This document shows positions 8,104 through 18,526 of a DNA stretch of 64,000 bases, piece by piece. The notes under the pieces are model-generated. The model was not told where the DNA came from, searched no databases, and worked only from the letters and a program-made list of their open reading frames with translations. Source of the DNA: Protaetiibacter larvae (GTDB taxonomy: Bacteria; Actinomycetota; Actinomycetes; Actinomycetales; Microbacteriaceae); NCBI RefSeq assembly GCF_008365275.1, contig NZ_CP043504.1, positions 1,798,001-1,862,000 on the forward strand, in the 5' to 3' direction. The position numbers and the translations under genes are program-made. How positions within the stretch are numbered: the first letter of the stretch is position 1; every line of letters starts with the position of its first letter.

Positions 8104-9192
8104 TCACCGACGCGGGGTGCGTCCCACCCGCTCGAGCAGCTCGAGCAGCACCGCAGCCGAACGGTGCCAGTCGAAGCGGCGCGCCTGCTCGCGGGCAGCG
8201 GCCGAGCGCCGGCCCCACTCCCCCGCGTCCTCCAGCGTGCGGATCGCCGCGGCCACCGCGGAGGCGTCGTGCGGATCGGCGTACACGCCCGCGTCTGCGC
8301 CGATCTCCCGGAAGATCGGGATGTCCGACACCACGACGGGGGTGCCCCGCACCATCGCCTCCACGAGCGGCAGCCCGAAGCCCTCGTCGAGCGACATCGT
8401 CACGAGCGCGAGCGCCCCGTCCAGCAGCTCGCCGTACTCGGCATCCGTGACCCCGTCGTGGATCACGAGCGCACCCGCGGGGGCGAGGGCCTCGAGGCGT
8501 GCCCGGTCGCCCGCGCCGATCCGGCTCAGCAGGTGCAGCCGATGCCCCGGCAGTTCGTGCAGGGCGCGTGCGAGCGTCTCGACGTTCTTGTACGGCATGA
8601 AGGAGCCCATGTAGAGCAGCTCGCGATCCGGGGGCTGACGGCGCCCGGCATCCGCCTGCACCGGGTCGGCCGCGTTCGACACGATCGTGATCGGACGGTC
8701 CGTGAGGCGGTGCTCGAGCATGAGCTCGCGAGTGGTGTGCGACACGGTCGCCACCTCGTCGGCGCGATTCAGCAGGACCCGCTGCGGCCACCAGGCCAGG
8801 TGGTAGAGCCGCCAGGCGAGCCGGATCGGCCAGGCGAGATCGCGCGGAGGGGTGCGGTTGCGGTAGTAGATCAGGTCGTGCAGCGTCAGCACGAGTCCGT
8901 AGCGGCGACCCCACGATCCGATGGTCTGCATGGGGCTGAACAGCACATCGGGCGCGAAGGCGTTGAGCCGCCGCGCGATGGTCAGCTCGCGTGCACTCGT
9001 CGGGTCGGTCGCGAGCTCCCACGGCAGCGCGGGAAGCATCGTCAGCTGCCGTTCGTCCGAGATCACCATGACGAGCTCGTGGCCCGCGGCCGCCGCGAGC
9101 GGGGCGAGCGCCGTCACCAGGTGCGCGGTGTAGCGCGAGATCCCGTCGTGCCGCTCGAGCCGGGTGTAGCGGCAGTCGACGAGGATCCTCAC
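8104..9192 (-). CDS. glycosyltransferase family 4 protein (GT-B)
   Basis: Retaining GT-B glycosyltransferase, 362 aa, cytoplasmic face. The N-terminal acceptor domain starts MRILVDCRYTRLERHDGISR; the C-terminal donor-binding domain has YMGSFMPYKNVETL and the E-x7-E signature in DEGFGLPLVEAMVRGTPVV. Resembles mannosyl/rhamnosyl-type transferases for cell-surface glycans or glycolipids; donor not predictable. The GTG start at 9192 overlaps the TGA of the hydrolase upstream as GTGA, so the two proteins are translated in tandem and probably act on related material. Confidence 0.88.
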   Translation of the reverse strand: MRILVDCRYTRLERHDGISRYTAHLVTALAPLAAAAGHELVMVISDERQLTMLPALPWELATDPTSARELTIARRLNAFAPDVLFSPMQTIGSWGRRYGLVLTLHDLIYYRNRTPPRDLAWPIRLAWRLYHLAWWPQRVLLNRADEVATVSHTTRELMLEHRLTDRPITIVSNAADPVQADAGRRQPPDRELLYMGSFMPYKNVETLARALHELPGHRLHLLSRIGAGDRARLEALAPAGALVIHDGVTDAEYGELLDGALALVTMSLDEGFGLPLVEAMVRGTPVVVSDIPIFREIGADAGVYADPHDASAVAAAIRTLEDAGEWGRRSAAAREQARRFDWHRSAAVLLELLERVGRTPRR

Positions 9193-10097
9193 CGGGGCGA
9201 CTCCGCGGGAAGGGTCGCCAGGAAGCCGCGGATGGCGAGCGCCACCTCGACCGGCTTCTCGTAGTGCGGCAGATGCCCGACGCCCTCGATCACGACGAGG
9301 CTCGCATCCGGGAACAGCCCCACGGTGCGCTTCTGACCGTCGAGGGGGGCGATGCGGTCGAGCTCCCCCGCGATCATCACCGTCGGAACGGTCACGCGCG
9401 CGGCGGCCTCGCCCACCTGCGTGCTGAGCGAGGCGCGGAACGCCTCGGCGACCGTGCGCGAGTCGCTGAAGCCGTTGAAGTAGCGGTGGTGCTCCTCGTG
9501 GATCCACTTCGTGAGCTGCGGGTCGCCGTTCATGACGAGCGACATGCTCATGAACTGCACGATCACCCAGTTGCCGAGCCACACCCGCGCCACCGGCTCC
9601 GGGAACGCGCGCGACACGCCGTAGAAGGCGCGCGTGAGGGCCGTGATGACCCGCCCCGCGGCGAGCTTCGGGTCGGCCGAGATCGGGTTCAGCAGGATGA
9701 GCGCCCGCGCGTCCAGCCCGTCGGCGACCGCGTGCGACGACACCATCGAACCGAAGGAGTGGCCGAGCACGACGGGCGGCGCGGCGAGCGCGAGGGATTC
9801 GACGAACGCGGTCAGCCAGCGGGCGTAGCCGGCGATCGAGTGCGGCGCCTCGGTGAGCGGGGTGGATGCGCCGAAGCCCGGCAGATCCGGGCTGATGATG
9901 CGCACCTCGGGAAGCTGGGCGATCACCGGCTCGAGGCCGTGGTGGTCGCCGCGGTAGCCGTGCGCGAGCACGATGACATCGCGTGCGTCTTCGGGGCCGT
10001 AGTCCCAGAAGCGGGTCGTGGAGCCGAGGATCTGCGCCTCGCGCGCCCTCACCGGGATGCGGGCGAGGGCCTCGGCGTGCGGGGTGGGGACGGGCAT
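9189..10097 (-). CDS. alpha/beta hydrolase
   Basis: Alpha/beta-fold hydrolase, 302 aa, no signal peptide. Oxyanion-hole motif HGYRGDHHG, nucleophile elbow GHSFGS, acid in GELDRIAPLDGQ and catalytic His in GVGHLPHYEKP. Substrate unknown. A TTG six bases upstream (10103) is also in frame, but the ATG at 10097 sits exactly seven bases after TAGAAT, so ATG is preferred as a leaderless start. First gene of a two-gene operon with the glycosyltransferase. Confidence 0.87.
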   Translation of the reverse strand: MPVPTPHAEALARIPVRAREAQILGSTTRFWDYGPEDARDVIVLAHGYRGDHHGLEPVIAQLPEVRIISPDLPGFGASTPLTEAPHSIAGYARWLTAFVESLALAAPPVVLGHSFGSMVSSHAVADGLDARALILLNPISADPKLAAGRVITALTRAFYGVSRAFPEPVARVWLGNWVIVQFMSMSLVMNGDPQLTKWIHEEHHRYFNGFSDSRTVAEAFRASLSTQVGEAAARVTVPTVMIAGELDRIAPLDGQKRTVGLFPDASLVVIEGVGHLPHYEKPVEVALAIRGFLATLPAESPR

Positions 10098-10104
10098 CCT
10101 CAAG

Positions 10105-10110
10105 ATTCTA
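10105..10110 (-). promoter_or_regulatory. leaderless -10 (TAGAAT) of the hydrolase-glycosyltransferase operon
   Basis: Seven bases before the ATG at 10097; decides that start over the upstream TTG. Confidence 0.5.
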
Positions 10111-10135
10111 GGCGCGCTCGCGGGGAGCGGAGTGT

Positions 10136-10141
10136 CAGACT
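10136..10141 (+). promoter_or_regulatory. putative leaderless -10 (CAGACT) of treS
   Basis: Six bases before the GTG at 10148; no Shine-Dalgarno. Confidence 0.35.
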
Positions 10142-10147
10142 CGGACG

Positions 10148-11875
<1,728 letters not shown>

Positions 11876-11895
11876 GCGTGCCCGAACCCCGCCTC

Positions 11896-11901
11896 TAGGC
11901 T
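11896..11901 (+). promoter_or_regulatory. leaderless -10 (TAGGCT) of the exonuclease-Nudix gene
   Basis: Exactly six bases before the ATG at 11908; no Shine-Dalgarno. Confidence 0.55.
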
Positions 11902-11907
11902 TCCGCC

Positions 11908-13389
11908 ATGACCAGTTGGGCCGATCGCCTGGGCGTGTTCGACCTCGAGACGACGGGCGTCGACGTGGAGCGCGCGCGCATCGTCACGGCGTGCATCGCC
12001 GTGCTCGACGCGGACGGCGAGGTCGTGGACCGCTGGGACTGGCTCGCCGACCCGGGTGTCGAGATCCCGGAGGCCGCCTCCGAGGTGCACGGCATCACGA
12101 CCGAGCAGGCCCGCGCCGAGGGGCGTCCCAGCGGAGTGGTGGTCGCCGAGATCACCCAGACGCTGCGCACGCTGTTCAGCCTGGGTGTGCCGGTCGTGGT
12201 CTACAACGCGCCGTACGACCTGTCGCTGCTGGATCGCGAGTGCCGCCGCAACGAGCTGGAGCCGCTCGTCGACCCGACCCCCGTCATCGACCCGCTCGTG
12301 CTCGACAAGGCCGTCGACCGCTACCGGAAGGGCAAGCGCACCCTCGAGGCGGCCGCCGCGCGCTACGGGGTGACGCTCGACGACGCCCACGACGCGGGCG
12401 CGGACGCCATCGCGGCAGGCCGTGTCGCCCGGGCACTCCTCGCGGCGTATCCCGACGACCTCGACCTGGCCGTGGCCGATCTGCACGGTCGGCAGGTGGT
12501 CTGGTACGCCGAGCAGGCGGCGCGCTTCCAGGACTACATCCGCCGCCAGAAGGGCGACGAGAGCTTCACGGCGTCCACCGCGTGGCCCGTGAAGTATCCG
12601 GCGCATCCGGGGGCCTACCGCGACACGCAGCCGATCCCCCCGCTCGAGCCGCGCCTCGGCCGGGTGCCGGTCATCGATTTCAGTCGTCCGCTCGGACTGC
12701 AGCTCGCCGCGCCCCCGAGTGCGCCGCCCGCGCCGCCCGCCGTGGATGCCGGACCCCCCGACCCGCGCGGCGCGTATCCGGGTGTCGTCCCGAACCTGAC
12801 CGAACCGCCCGCTCTCGAGGAGGCCCCGGAGGCGGATCAGCAGCCCGGCTTCGAGGACTACGGACCGCCCGCGCCCGAGGACGCGGTGGATGTGGGCCCG
12901 GACGCCGGGGACGGGGACGCCGGGGACGTCGATGCCGCGGACGGGGATGCCGACGGGGCCGGCCGCTCCGACAGCCGACCCGCCGTGCTGCGGATCGCCG
13001 CCGCCATCGTGACCGACCCCGAGGGGCGCAGCCTGCTCGTGCGCAAGGCGGGCACGACCCACTTCATGCAGCCGGGCGGCAAGATCGAGGAGGGTGAGAG
13101 CGCGATCGACGCGCTCACCCGCGAGCTCGCCGAGGAGATCGGCGTCGAACTCGACACCGCGTCCGCCGAGTATCTGGGCCTGTTCCGCGCGGTCGCCGCG
13201 AACGAGGCCGACACAGTCGTGCTGGCGGCCGTGTTCGCCCTCTCCATCGCCCACGAGGTGGTCGCCTCGGGCGAGATCGAGGAGCTGCTGTGGGTGGACG
13301 ACCCCGACCTGCTCGAGGTGGATGTGGCGCCGCTCACCCGCGACGAGCTGCTGCCGCTCTGGGAGCGCCGCCGCGTCCAGCTGTTCTGA
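11908..13389 (+). CDS. DnaQ-like 3'-5' exonuclease fused to a Nudix hydrolase
   Basis: 493 aa, two enzymes in one chain. Residues 1-230 form a DEDDh exonuclease: FDLETTG (Asp12, Glu14), VHGITTEQA, YNAPYDLSLL and HDAGADA (His161, Asp166). Residues 231-357 are a proline- and acid-rich linker; its stretch 329-352 is almost wholly Asp, Gly and Ala and looks disordered. Residues 359-490 form a Nudix domain with a complete Nudix box at 391-413 (GKIEEGE, then RELAEEIG). Stand-alone actinobacterial exonucleases of this type are about 240 aa. A joint role in removing damaged nucleotides is inference. No frameshift or internal stop; the chain is continuous. Confidence 0.9.
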   Translation: MTSWADRLGVFDLETTGVDVERARIVTACIAVLDADGEVVDRWDWLADPGVEIPEAASEVHGITTEQARAEGRPSGVVVAEITQTLRTLFSLGVPVVVYNAPYDLSLLDRECRRNELEPLVDPTPVIDPLVLDKAVDRYRKGKRTLEAAAARYGVTLDDAHDAGADAIAAGRVARALLAAYPDDLDLAVADLHGRQVVWYAEQAARFQDYIRRQKGDESFTASTAWPVKYPAHPGAYRDTQPIPPLEPRLGRVPVIDFSRPLGLQLAAPPSAPPAPPAVDAGPPDPRGAYPGVVPNLTEPPALEEAPEADQQPGFEDYGPPAPEDAVDVGPDAGDGDAGDVDAADGDADGAGRSDSRPAVLRIAAAIVTDPEGRSLLVRKAGTTHFMQPGGKIEEGESAIDALTRELAEEIGVELDTASAEYLGLFRAVAANEADTVVLAAVFALSIAHEVVASGEIEELLWVDDPDLLEVDVAPLTRDELLPLWERRRVQLF

Positions 13390-13404
13390 GCCGCTGACGG
13401 CATG

Positions 13405-13437
13405 CGAAAGGCCCCGTCCATCGGACGGGGCCTTTCG
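13405..13437. terminator. bidirectional hairpin terminator between the exonuclease-Nudix gene and rpmE2
   Basis: Perfect 15-bp stem (13405-13419 with 13423-13437) and a 3-base loop, between two convergent stops. The AAAGG/CCTTT base of the stem gives a short U run on either strand. Confidence 0.85.
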
Positions 13438-13452
13438 AGGAAGAAGCCGAGG

Positions 13453-13701
13453 CTACTTGCCGAAGTTCTTGTAGCGCGAGTTGAACTTCTCGACGCGACC
13501 GGCGCTGTCGAGGATGCGCTGCTTGCCCGTGTAGAACGGGTGCGAGGCCGACGAGATCTCGACGTCGATCACCGGGTAGCTGACACCGTCGAGCTCGATG
13601 GTCTTGTCGCTCGTCAGGGTCGAACGGGTGAGGAAGGTCTCCCCGCTCGCGAGATCGCGAAAGACGATCGCCTGGTAGTCGGGGTGGATGTCGGTCTTCA
13701 T
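13453..13701 (-). CDS. rpmE2: 50S ribosomal protein L31 type B
   Basis: Large-subunit ribosomal protein, 82 aa. [16 protein letters not shown], the [14 protein letters not shown] core and the end [11 protein letters not shown] are typical of type B. The zinc-binding cysteines of type A L31 are absent, as expected for the zinc-free paralogue that in many bacteria is induced on zinc starvation by Zur. I looked for a Zur-like AT-rich palindrome upstream and saw none. SD GAGGT before ATG. Confidence 0.96.
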   Translation of the reverse strand: MKTDIHPDYQAIVFRDLASGETFLTRSTLTSDKTIELDGVSYPVIDVEISSASHPFYTGKQRILDSAGRVEKFNSRYKNFGK

Positions 13702-13834
13702 GAGGTACCTCAGTCGGAGATGCGGGATGGAGTGCGGGAAAGTTCGCGGGCCGATGGGCCGACTGTCGAGTCTAGCAGATCGCGGTGCGTCTCAACCGCC
13801 GTCCGGGACGGGCGTCGGCGCTGGCGTCGCGGCA

Positions 13835-13852
13835 AAGGCCAGAAATGGCCTT
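13835..13852 (-). terminator. hairpin downstream of the ABC ATPase gene
   Basis: Perfect 7-bp stem (13835-13841 with 13846-13852), 4-base loop, three bases past the stop of the gene ending at 13856; the 3' arm ends in TTTG on the transcribed strand. Confidence 0.6.
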
Positions 13853-13855
13853 GGC

Positions 13856-14647
13856 TCAGAGCTGCAGCGCGCGTGCGGCGTAGCGTCCGTCTTCGCTCGT
13901 GGACACCACGAGCGGCAGCCCGAAGGCGTCCGAGAGGCGCTCCCCCGTCACCACCTCGCTGATGGGGCCTGCGGCATGGATGCGGCCCTCCGCGAGCAGC
14001 AGGGCGTGGGTGAAGCCGCGCGGGATCTCCTCCACGTGGTGGGTCACCATGATCATCCCGGGGGCTTCGGGGCTCGAGGCGTAGTCGCCGAGGAGTTGCA
14101 CGAGCTCCTCGCGGGCGCCCAGGTCGAGGCTCGCGGCGGGCTCGTCGAGCAGCAGCAGCTCCGGGTCGGTCATGACCGAGCGGCCGATCTGAACCCGCTT
14201 CTGCTCCCCGTCGGAGAGGGTGCCGAAGCGGCGCCCGCGCAACGACTCGAGCCGCCACTCCTTGAGCACGCGCTCCGCGCGGCGGCGGTCGACGTCCTCG
14301 TACTCCTCGTTCCACCGACCGGTGATCGAGTAGGCGGCCGTCAGCACAGCATCCTCGACGGTCTCGTCGTTCGGGATCTGGCGCGCCATCGCCGAGGAGG
14401 CGAAGCCGATGCGGGGGCGCAGTTCGAACACGTCCACCCGACCGAGCTGCTCGCCCAGGATCTCGACCGTGCCCGCGGAGGGGTGCATGCTCGCGGAGGC
14501 GAGCTTGAGGAGGGTGGTCTTGCCGGCCCCGTTGGGGCCGAGGATCACCCAACGGTCGTCGGAGTCGACCGTCCAGTCGAGGGAATCGAGGATCGTGTTG
14601 CCCTCGCGGACCACCGAGACGCCTGAGAGCGTGAGCACTCGCACCAT
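13856..14647 (-). CDS. orphan ABC transporter ATP-binding protein
   Basis: Soluble ABC ATPase, 263 aa. Walker A GPNGAGKTTLL, Q-loop region RIGFASSAMA, signature LSDGEQKRVQIGRS (LSDGE in place of LSGGQ), Walker B ELLLLDEPAASLD and switch VTHHVEEI. No permease or binding-protein gene is adjacent on either side. It resembles YlmA/ModF-like stand-alone ATPases; partner and substrate unknown. TAGGCT lies nine bases before the ATG, a slightly long spacing for the leaderless class seen elsewhere here. Confidence 0.85.
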   Translation of the reverse strand: MVRVLTLSGVSVVREGNTILDSLDWTVDSDDRWVILGPNGAGKTTLLKLASASMHPSAGTVEILGEQLGRVDVFELRPRIGFASSAMARQIPNDETVEDAVLTAAYSITGRWNEEYEDVDRRRAERVLKEWRLESLRGRRFGTLSDGEQKRVQIGRSVMTDPELLLLDEPAASLDLGAREELVQLLGDYASSPEAPGMIMVTHHVEEIPRGFTHALLLAEGRIHAAGPISEVVTGERLSDAFGLPLVVSTSEDGRYAARALQL

Positions 14648-14676
14648 GATGGGCCCAGCCTAGCCGCGCGCGTCGC

Positions 14677-15861
14677 CTAGCCGCGGACGCTCGCGTAGAC
14701 GGCCTTCGTGCGTTCGGCGATGCTGCCCCAGCTGAACTCGGTCTCGGCGCGCAGCCGGCCCGCCTCGCCCATGAGGCGCGCGACGGTCGGATCGGCGAGC
14801 ACCTCGTTCAGGGTGTCGGCGAGGTCGCTCACGAAGCGCCCCGGATCGACGGGGGTCCCGGTGCCGTCCTGCAGTTGCTCGATCGGCACGAGGCGCCCGG
14901 TGAGGCCGTCGGCGACCACCTCGGGGATGCCACCGGTCGCCGTCCCGACGACCGCCACGCCGCAGGCCATGGCCTCGAGGTTCACGATGCCGAGCGGTTC
15001 ATACACCGAGGGGCATACGAAGGTCGTCGCGGAGGAGAGCACCGCCTGCAGCTCCTCGGCGGGCAGCATCTCCTCGATCCACACCACCCCGTCGCGCTCC
15101 TCCTGCAGCCGGGCGACCCCCTGCTGCACCTCCGCGAGGATCTCCGGCGTGTCGGGCGCGCCCGCGCACAGCACGAGCTGCACATCCGGGTCGAGGCGGC
15201 GGGCGGCCTCGAGCAGGTACGGCAGGCCCTTCTGGCGCGTGATGCGGCCCACGAACACGACGCTGCGCCGCTCGGGGTCGATGCCGAGGCGCGCGAGCAC
15301 CGCGGGGTCGTCGCGTCGCCGCCAGCGGTCGAGGTCGATGCCGTTGTGCACGACGTGCACCCGCTCGGGGTCGATGTCGGGGTAGCTGCGCAGAATGTCG
15401 GCGCGCATCCCCGCACTCACCGCGATCACCGCATCGGCCGCCTCGAACGCGGTCTTCTCGATCCAGCTCGACACCCGGTATCCGCCGCCCAGCTGCTCGG
15501 CCTTCCACGGCCGCAGCGGTTCGAGCGAGTGCGCCGTCACGACGTGCGGGATGCCGTGCAGGAGCTTCGCGAGGTGCCCCGCGGCGTTCGCGTACCAGGT
15601 GTGCGAGTGCACGAGGTCGGCGCCGGCGACATCCTCCGCCATCTGCAGGTCGACGCCGAGGGTCGCGAGTGCCGGGTTCGCGCCGGTGAGCTGCGGGGGA
15701 ACCAGGTAGGCATAGCTGTGCGGCTCGTCGCGCGGCAAGCCGAAGCAGCGTACGACGACGTCGAGGTCGCGCCGCAGCGCCGCCACGAGCTCCGCGACGT
15801 GCACCCCCGCCCCCCCGTAGACCTCCGGCGGATACTCGCGACTGAGAACATCGACTCGCAT
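14677..15861 (-). CDS. glgA: glycogen synthase / alpha-maltose-1-phosphate synthase (GT4)
   Basis: GT4 enzyme that transfers glucose from ADP-glucose; 394 aa. [22 protein letters not shown] at the N-terminus is the actinobacterial GlgA form. [16 protein letters not shown] and the donor site [19 protein letters not shown] (E-x7-E) follow. The mycobacterial homologue (GlgM) makes maltose-1-phosphate from ADP-glucose and glucose-1-phosphate, so the true reaction may be that one. Divergent from glgC, which makes its donor. A TACTAG hexamer (15873-15878, minus) lies 11 bases before the ATG. Confidence 0.92.
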   Translation of the reverse strand: MRVDVLSREYPPEVYGGAGVHVAELVAALRRDLDVVVRCFGLPRDEPHSYAYLVPPQLTGANPALATLGVDLQMAEDVAGADLVHSHTWYANAAGHLAKLLHGIPHVVTAHSLEPLRPWKAEQLGGGYRVSSWIEKTAFEAADAVIAVSAGMRADILRSYPDIDPERVHVVHNGIDLDRWRRRDDPAVLARLGIDPERRSVVFVGRITRQKGLPYLLEAARRLDPDVQLVLCAGAPDTPEILAEVQQGVARLQEERDGVVWIEEMLPAEELQAVLSSATTFVCPSVYEPLGIVNLEAMACGVAVVGTATGGIPEVVADGLTGRLVPIEQLQDGTGTPVDPGRFVSDLADTLNEVLADPTVARLMGEAGRLRAETEFSWGSIAERTKAVYASVRG

Positions 15862-15896
15862 GCTTGTCGACGCTAGTACACCCCCAGGGCCTGTCC

Positions 15897-15902
15897 TACT
15901 GT
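15897..15902 (+). promoter_or_regulatory. leaderless -10 (TACTGT) of glgC
   Basis: Six bases before the ATG at 15909; supports that start over alternatives upstream. Confidence 0.5.
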
Positions 15903-15908
15903 TGTGCC

Positions 15909-17150
15909 ATGGCAGCAGCGCCCAAGATCTTCGGCATCGTTCTCGCAGGTGGAGAGGGCAAGCGGCTGATGCCGTTGACGGCCGACCGCGCCAAGCCCGC
16001 GGTGCCCTTCGGGGGCGGCTACCGGCTCATCGACTTCGCGCTGTCGAACCTCATCAACTCGGGGCTGCGCCAGATCGTCGTGCTCACCCAGTACAAGTCG
16101 CACTCGCTCGACCGCCACGTCTCGCAGACCTGGCGGCTCTCGGGGATGCTCGGGGCATATGTCGCCTCGGTGCCCGCGCAGCAGCGCCTCGGCAAGCGCT
16201 GGTTCTCGGGTTCCGCGGACGCGATCCTGCAGAGCCTGAACCTGCTGCGGGACGAGAAGCCCGACATCGTGGTCGTGGTCGGCGCGGATCACGTCTACCG
16301 CATGGACTTCAGCCAGATGATCCAGGCGCACCGCGAGTCGGGTGCCGGGGTGACCGTCGCGGCCATCCGCCAGCCCATCTCGCTCGCCGACCAGTTCGGC
16401 ATCATCGAGGTCGACCCGAAGAAGCCGAACCGCATCGCCGCCTTCCGCGAGAAGCCGAAGGACGCGAAAGGCCTCGCCGACTCCCCCGGTGAGGTGCTCG
16501 CCTCGATGGGCAACTACGTCTTCGACGCCGAGGTGCTCATCGACGCGGTGCAGCGCGACGGCGCCCGCGCGGATTCCCACCACGACATGGGCGGCGACAT
16601 CGTGCCCGACTTCGTCGCGCGCGGCGAGGCGGCCGTCTACGACCTCAACCGCAACGAGGTGCCCGGAGCGACCGATCGCGACCGCTTCTACTGGCGGGAT
16701 GTGGGGACGATCGACTCCTTCTTCGAGGCCCATCAGGACCTCATCTCCGCCCTCCCGGTGTTCAACCTGTACAACCGCGACTGGCCCATCTACAGCCAGC
16801 AGCTCAACTCTCCGCCCGCCAAGTTCGTGCGCGACGGCAAGAACACGATCGGCACGGCGATCGACTCGATCGTGTCGCTCGGCTGCGTCGTCTCGGGCGG
16901 GCATCTCGAGCGGGTCGTGCTCGGCCCGTGGGTGACGATCAACTCGGGGGCGAAGGTCACCGACTCGGTCATCTTCGAGCGGGTCACGATCGGGGCGAAC
17001 GCCACCGTGCAGCGCGCTATCCTCGACAAGGACGTCGTCGTCGCGCCCGGGGCCACCGTCGGGGTCGACCACGACGCCGACCGCAACCGCGGCTTCACGG
17101 TGACCGACTCGGGCATCACGGTCGTGGGCAAGGGCGTCCACGTCGACTGA
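15909..17150 (+). CDS. glgC: glucose-1-phosphate adenylyltransferase
   Basis: Makes ADP-glucose and pyrophosphate from ATP and glucose-1-phosphate, the committed step toward glycogen. 413 aa. Nucleotide-binding [20 protein letters not shown], sugar-phosphate site region [11 protein letters not shown], and a C-terminal left-handed beta helix ([18 protein letters not shown] onward). Divergently paired with glgA, so donor synthesis and use are co-located. No glgB, glgX or glgP in the window. Confidence 0.96.
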   Translation: MAAAPKIFGIVLAGGEGKRLMPLTADRAKPAVPFGGGYRLIDFALSNLINSGLRQIVVLTQYKSHSLDRHVSQTWRLSGMLGAYVASVPAQQRLGKRWFSGSADAILQSLNLLRDEKPDIVVVVGADHVYRMDFSQMIQAHRESGAGVTVAAIRQPISLADQFGIIEVDPKKPNRIAAFREKPKDAKGLADSPGEVLASMGNYVFDAEVLIDAVQRDGARADSHHDMGGDIVPDFVARGEAAVYDLNRNEVPGATDRDRFYWRDVGTIDSFFEAHQDLISALPVFNLYNRDWPIYSQQLNSPPAKFVRDGKNTIGTAIDSIVSLGCVVSGGHLERVVLGPWVTINSGAKVTDSVIFERVTIGANATVQRAILDKDVVVAPGATVGVDHDADRNRGFTVTDSGITVVGKGVHVD

Positions 17151-17192
17151 CGCCGCACCCGCCGCACACCCCCTCTCGGAGATCACCGCCTC

Positions 17193-17822
17193 ATGGCCCG
17201 CTTCCTCGTCGTGCTCGATGTCGACTCCACGCTCATCGAAGACGAGGTGATCGAGCTGCTCGCGGACGCCGCGGGCACCCGCGAGGCGGTCGCCGAGGTG
17301 ACGTTCCGCGCGATGAACGGCGAACTCGACTTCGCGGAGAGCCTGCGCGAACGCGTCGCGACGCTCGCCGGCCTGCCCGACACGGTGTTCGCCGAGGTGG
17401 GCGCGCAGATCACCGTGACGCGCGGGGTGCCCGAGCTCATCGCGGGGGTGCACGCGGCGCAGGGCCTCGTCGCGGTCGTCTCGGGCGGCTTTCACGAGGT
17501 CATCGATCCGCTCGCCGCGCGACTGGGGCTCGACCACTGGCGCGCCAACCGTCTCGAGGTGGTCGACGGCCGCCTCACCGGCCGTGTCATCCCGCCGATC
17601 GTCGACGCCGCCGCGAAGGCGGAGGCGCTTCAGGAGTGGGCGGACGCCGCCGGCATCCCGATCGCGCAGACCCTCGCGGTCGGCGACGGAGCCAACGACC
17701 TGCCGATGATGGCACTCGCGGGTCTCTCGGTCGGCTTCGACGCGAAGGCGCCGGTGCGCGATGTCGCCGACGTGCTGCTCGACGACCGCGACCTCGCGCA
17801 GCTCCTGAACCTGATGGGCTAG
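17193..17822 (+). CDS. serB: phosphoserine phosphatase
   Basis: HAD-superfamily phosphatase for the last step of serine synthesis, 209 aa. DVDSTLIEDEVIE carries the nucleophile and acid Asp; VVSGGFHEVI is motif II; the Lys of AAAKAEAL is motif III; VGDGANDLPMM is motif IV. It lacks the N-terminal ACT domain of longer SerB proteins. Its stop overlaps that of the convergent fabG by four bases. Confidence 0.92.
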   Translation: MARFLVVLDVDSTLIEDEVIELLADAAGTREAVAEVTFRAMNGELDFAESLRERVATLAGLPDTVFAEVGAQITVTRGVPELIAGVHAAQGLVAVVSGGFHEVIDPLAARLGLDHWRANRLEVVDGRLTGRVIPPIVDAAAKAEALQEWADAAGIPIAQTLAVGDGANDLPMMALAGLSVGFDAKAPVRDVADVLLDDRDLAQLLNLMG

Positions 17823-18526
17823 TGCCCCATCCCCAGGCCGCCGTCGACGGGGATGACCGCGCCGGAGATGTAGCCGGCGTCGTCCGAGGCGAGCCAGGCG
17901 ATGACGCGCGCCACCTCGAGCGGTGAGGCGAACCGTCCCGCCGGGATCTGAGACAGGTACTGCTTCTGCTGGTCCTCGGGCAGTTCGGCCGTCATGTCGG
18001 TCTCGATGAATCCCGGTGCGACGACATTCGCGGTGATGCCGCGCGAGCCCAGCTCCCGGGTGAGCGAACGGGCGATGCCCACGAGCCCGGACTTCGAGGC
18101 GGCGTAGTTCACCTGGCCGGCGCTGCCGAGCAGGCCGACGACGCTCGAGACGAGGATCACGCGCCCGAAGCGGGCCTTCAGCATGCCCTTCGAGGCGCGC
18201 TTCACGACGCGGAAGGCGCCCGAGAGGTTCGTGTCGATCACCTGGGTGAAGTCGTCGTCGCTCATCCGCAGCAGCAGGGTGTCGCGCGTGATGCCGGCGT
18301 TCGCCACCACGACCTCGACCGCTCCGAGCTTCTCCTCCACCTCGGTGAAGGCGGCGTCGATGGATGCCGCGTCGGTCACGTCGGCGCGCACCGTGAGCGC
18401 GCCGGCCGGGCCCTCCCCGGAGCGTGCGGTGACGGCGACCCGGTGGCCCTGGGCGAGGAACTCCTCGGCGATCGCGTAGCCGATGCCGCGGTTGCCGCCG
18501 GTGACGAGGACGGTGCGTGAGGTCAT
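17819..18526 (-). CDS. fabG: 3-oxoacyl-ACP reductase (short-chain dehydrogenase)
   Basis: NADPH-dependent reductase of fatty acid elongation, 235 aa. Cofactor motif TGGNRGIGYAIAE, NAG motif VVANAGI, catalytic Ser in LVSSVVG and the YxxxK pair in NYAASKSG. The end ISGAVIPVDGGLGMGH is typical of FabG, and the protein resembles mycobacterial MabA. TAGGCT is eight bases before the ATG. The neighbouring ACP, FabD and FabH genes are not in the window. Confidence 0.9.
   Translation of the reverse strand: MTSRTVLVTGGNRGIGYAIAEEFLAQGHRVAVTARSGEGPAGALTVRADVTDAASIDAAFTEVEEKLGAVEVVVANAGITRDTLLLRMSDDDFTQVIDTNLSGAFRVVKRASKGMLKARFGRVILVSSVVGLLGSAGQVNYAASKSGLVGIARSLTRELGSRGITANVVAPGFIETDMTAELPEDQQKQYLSQIPAGRFASPLEVARVIAWLASDDAGYISGAVIPVDGGLGMGH

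Noticed and set aside
10101-10103. TTG as the start of the alpha/beta hydrolase
   Set aside because: Only one base after TAGAAT; the ATG six bases further on is correctly spaced.
13702-13855. Zur box or zinc control region upstream of rpmE2
   Set aside because: No AT-rich palindrome resembling a Zur site was visible; the only structure is the hairpin belonging to the ABC gene.
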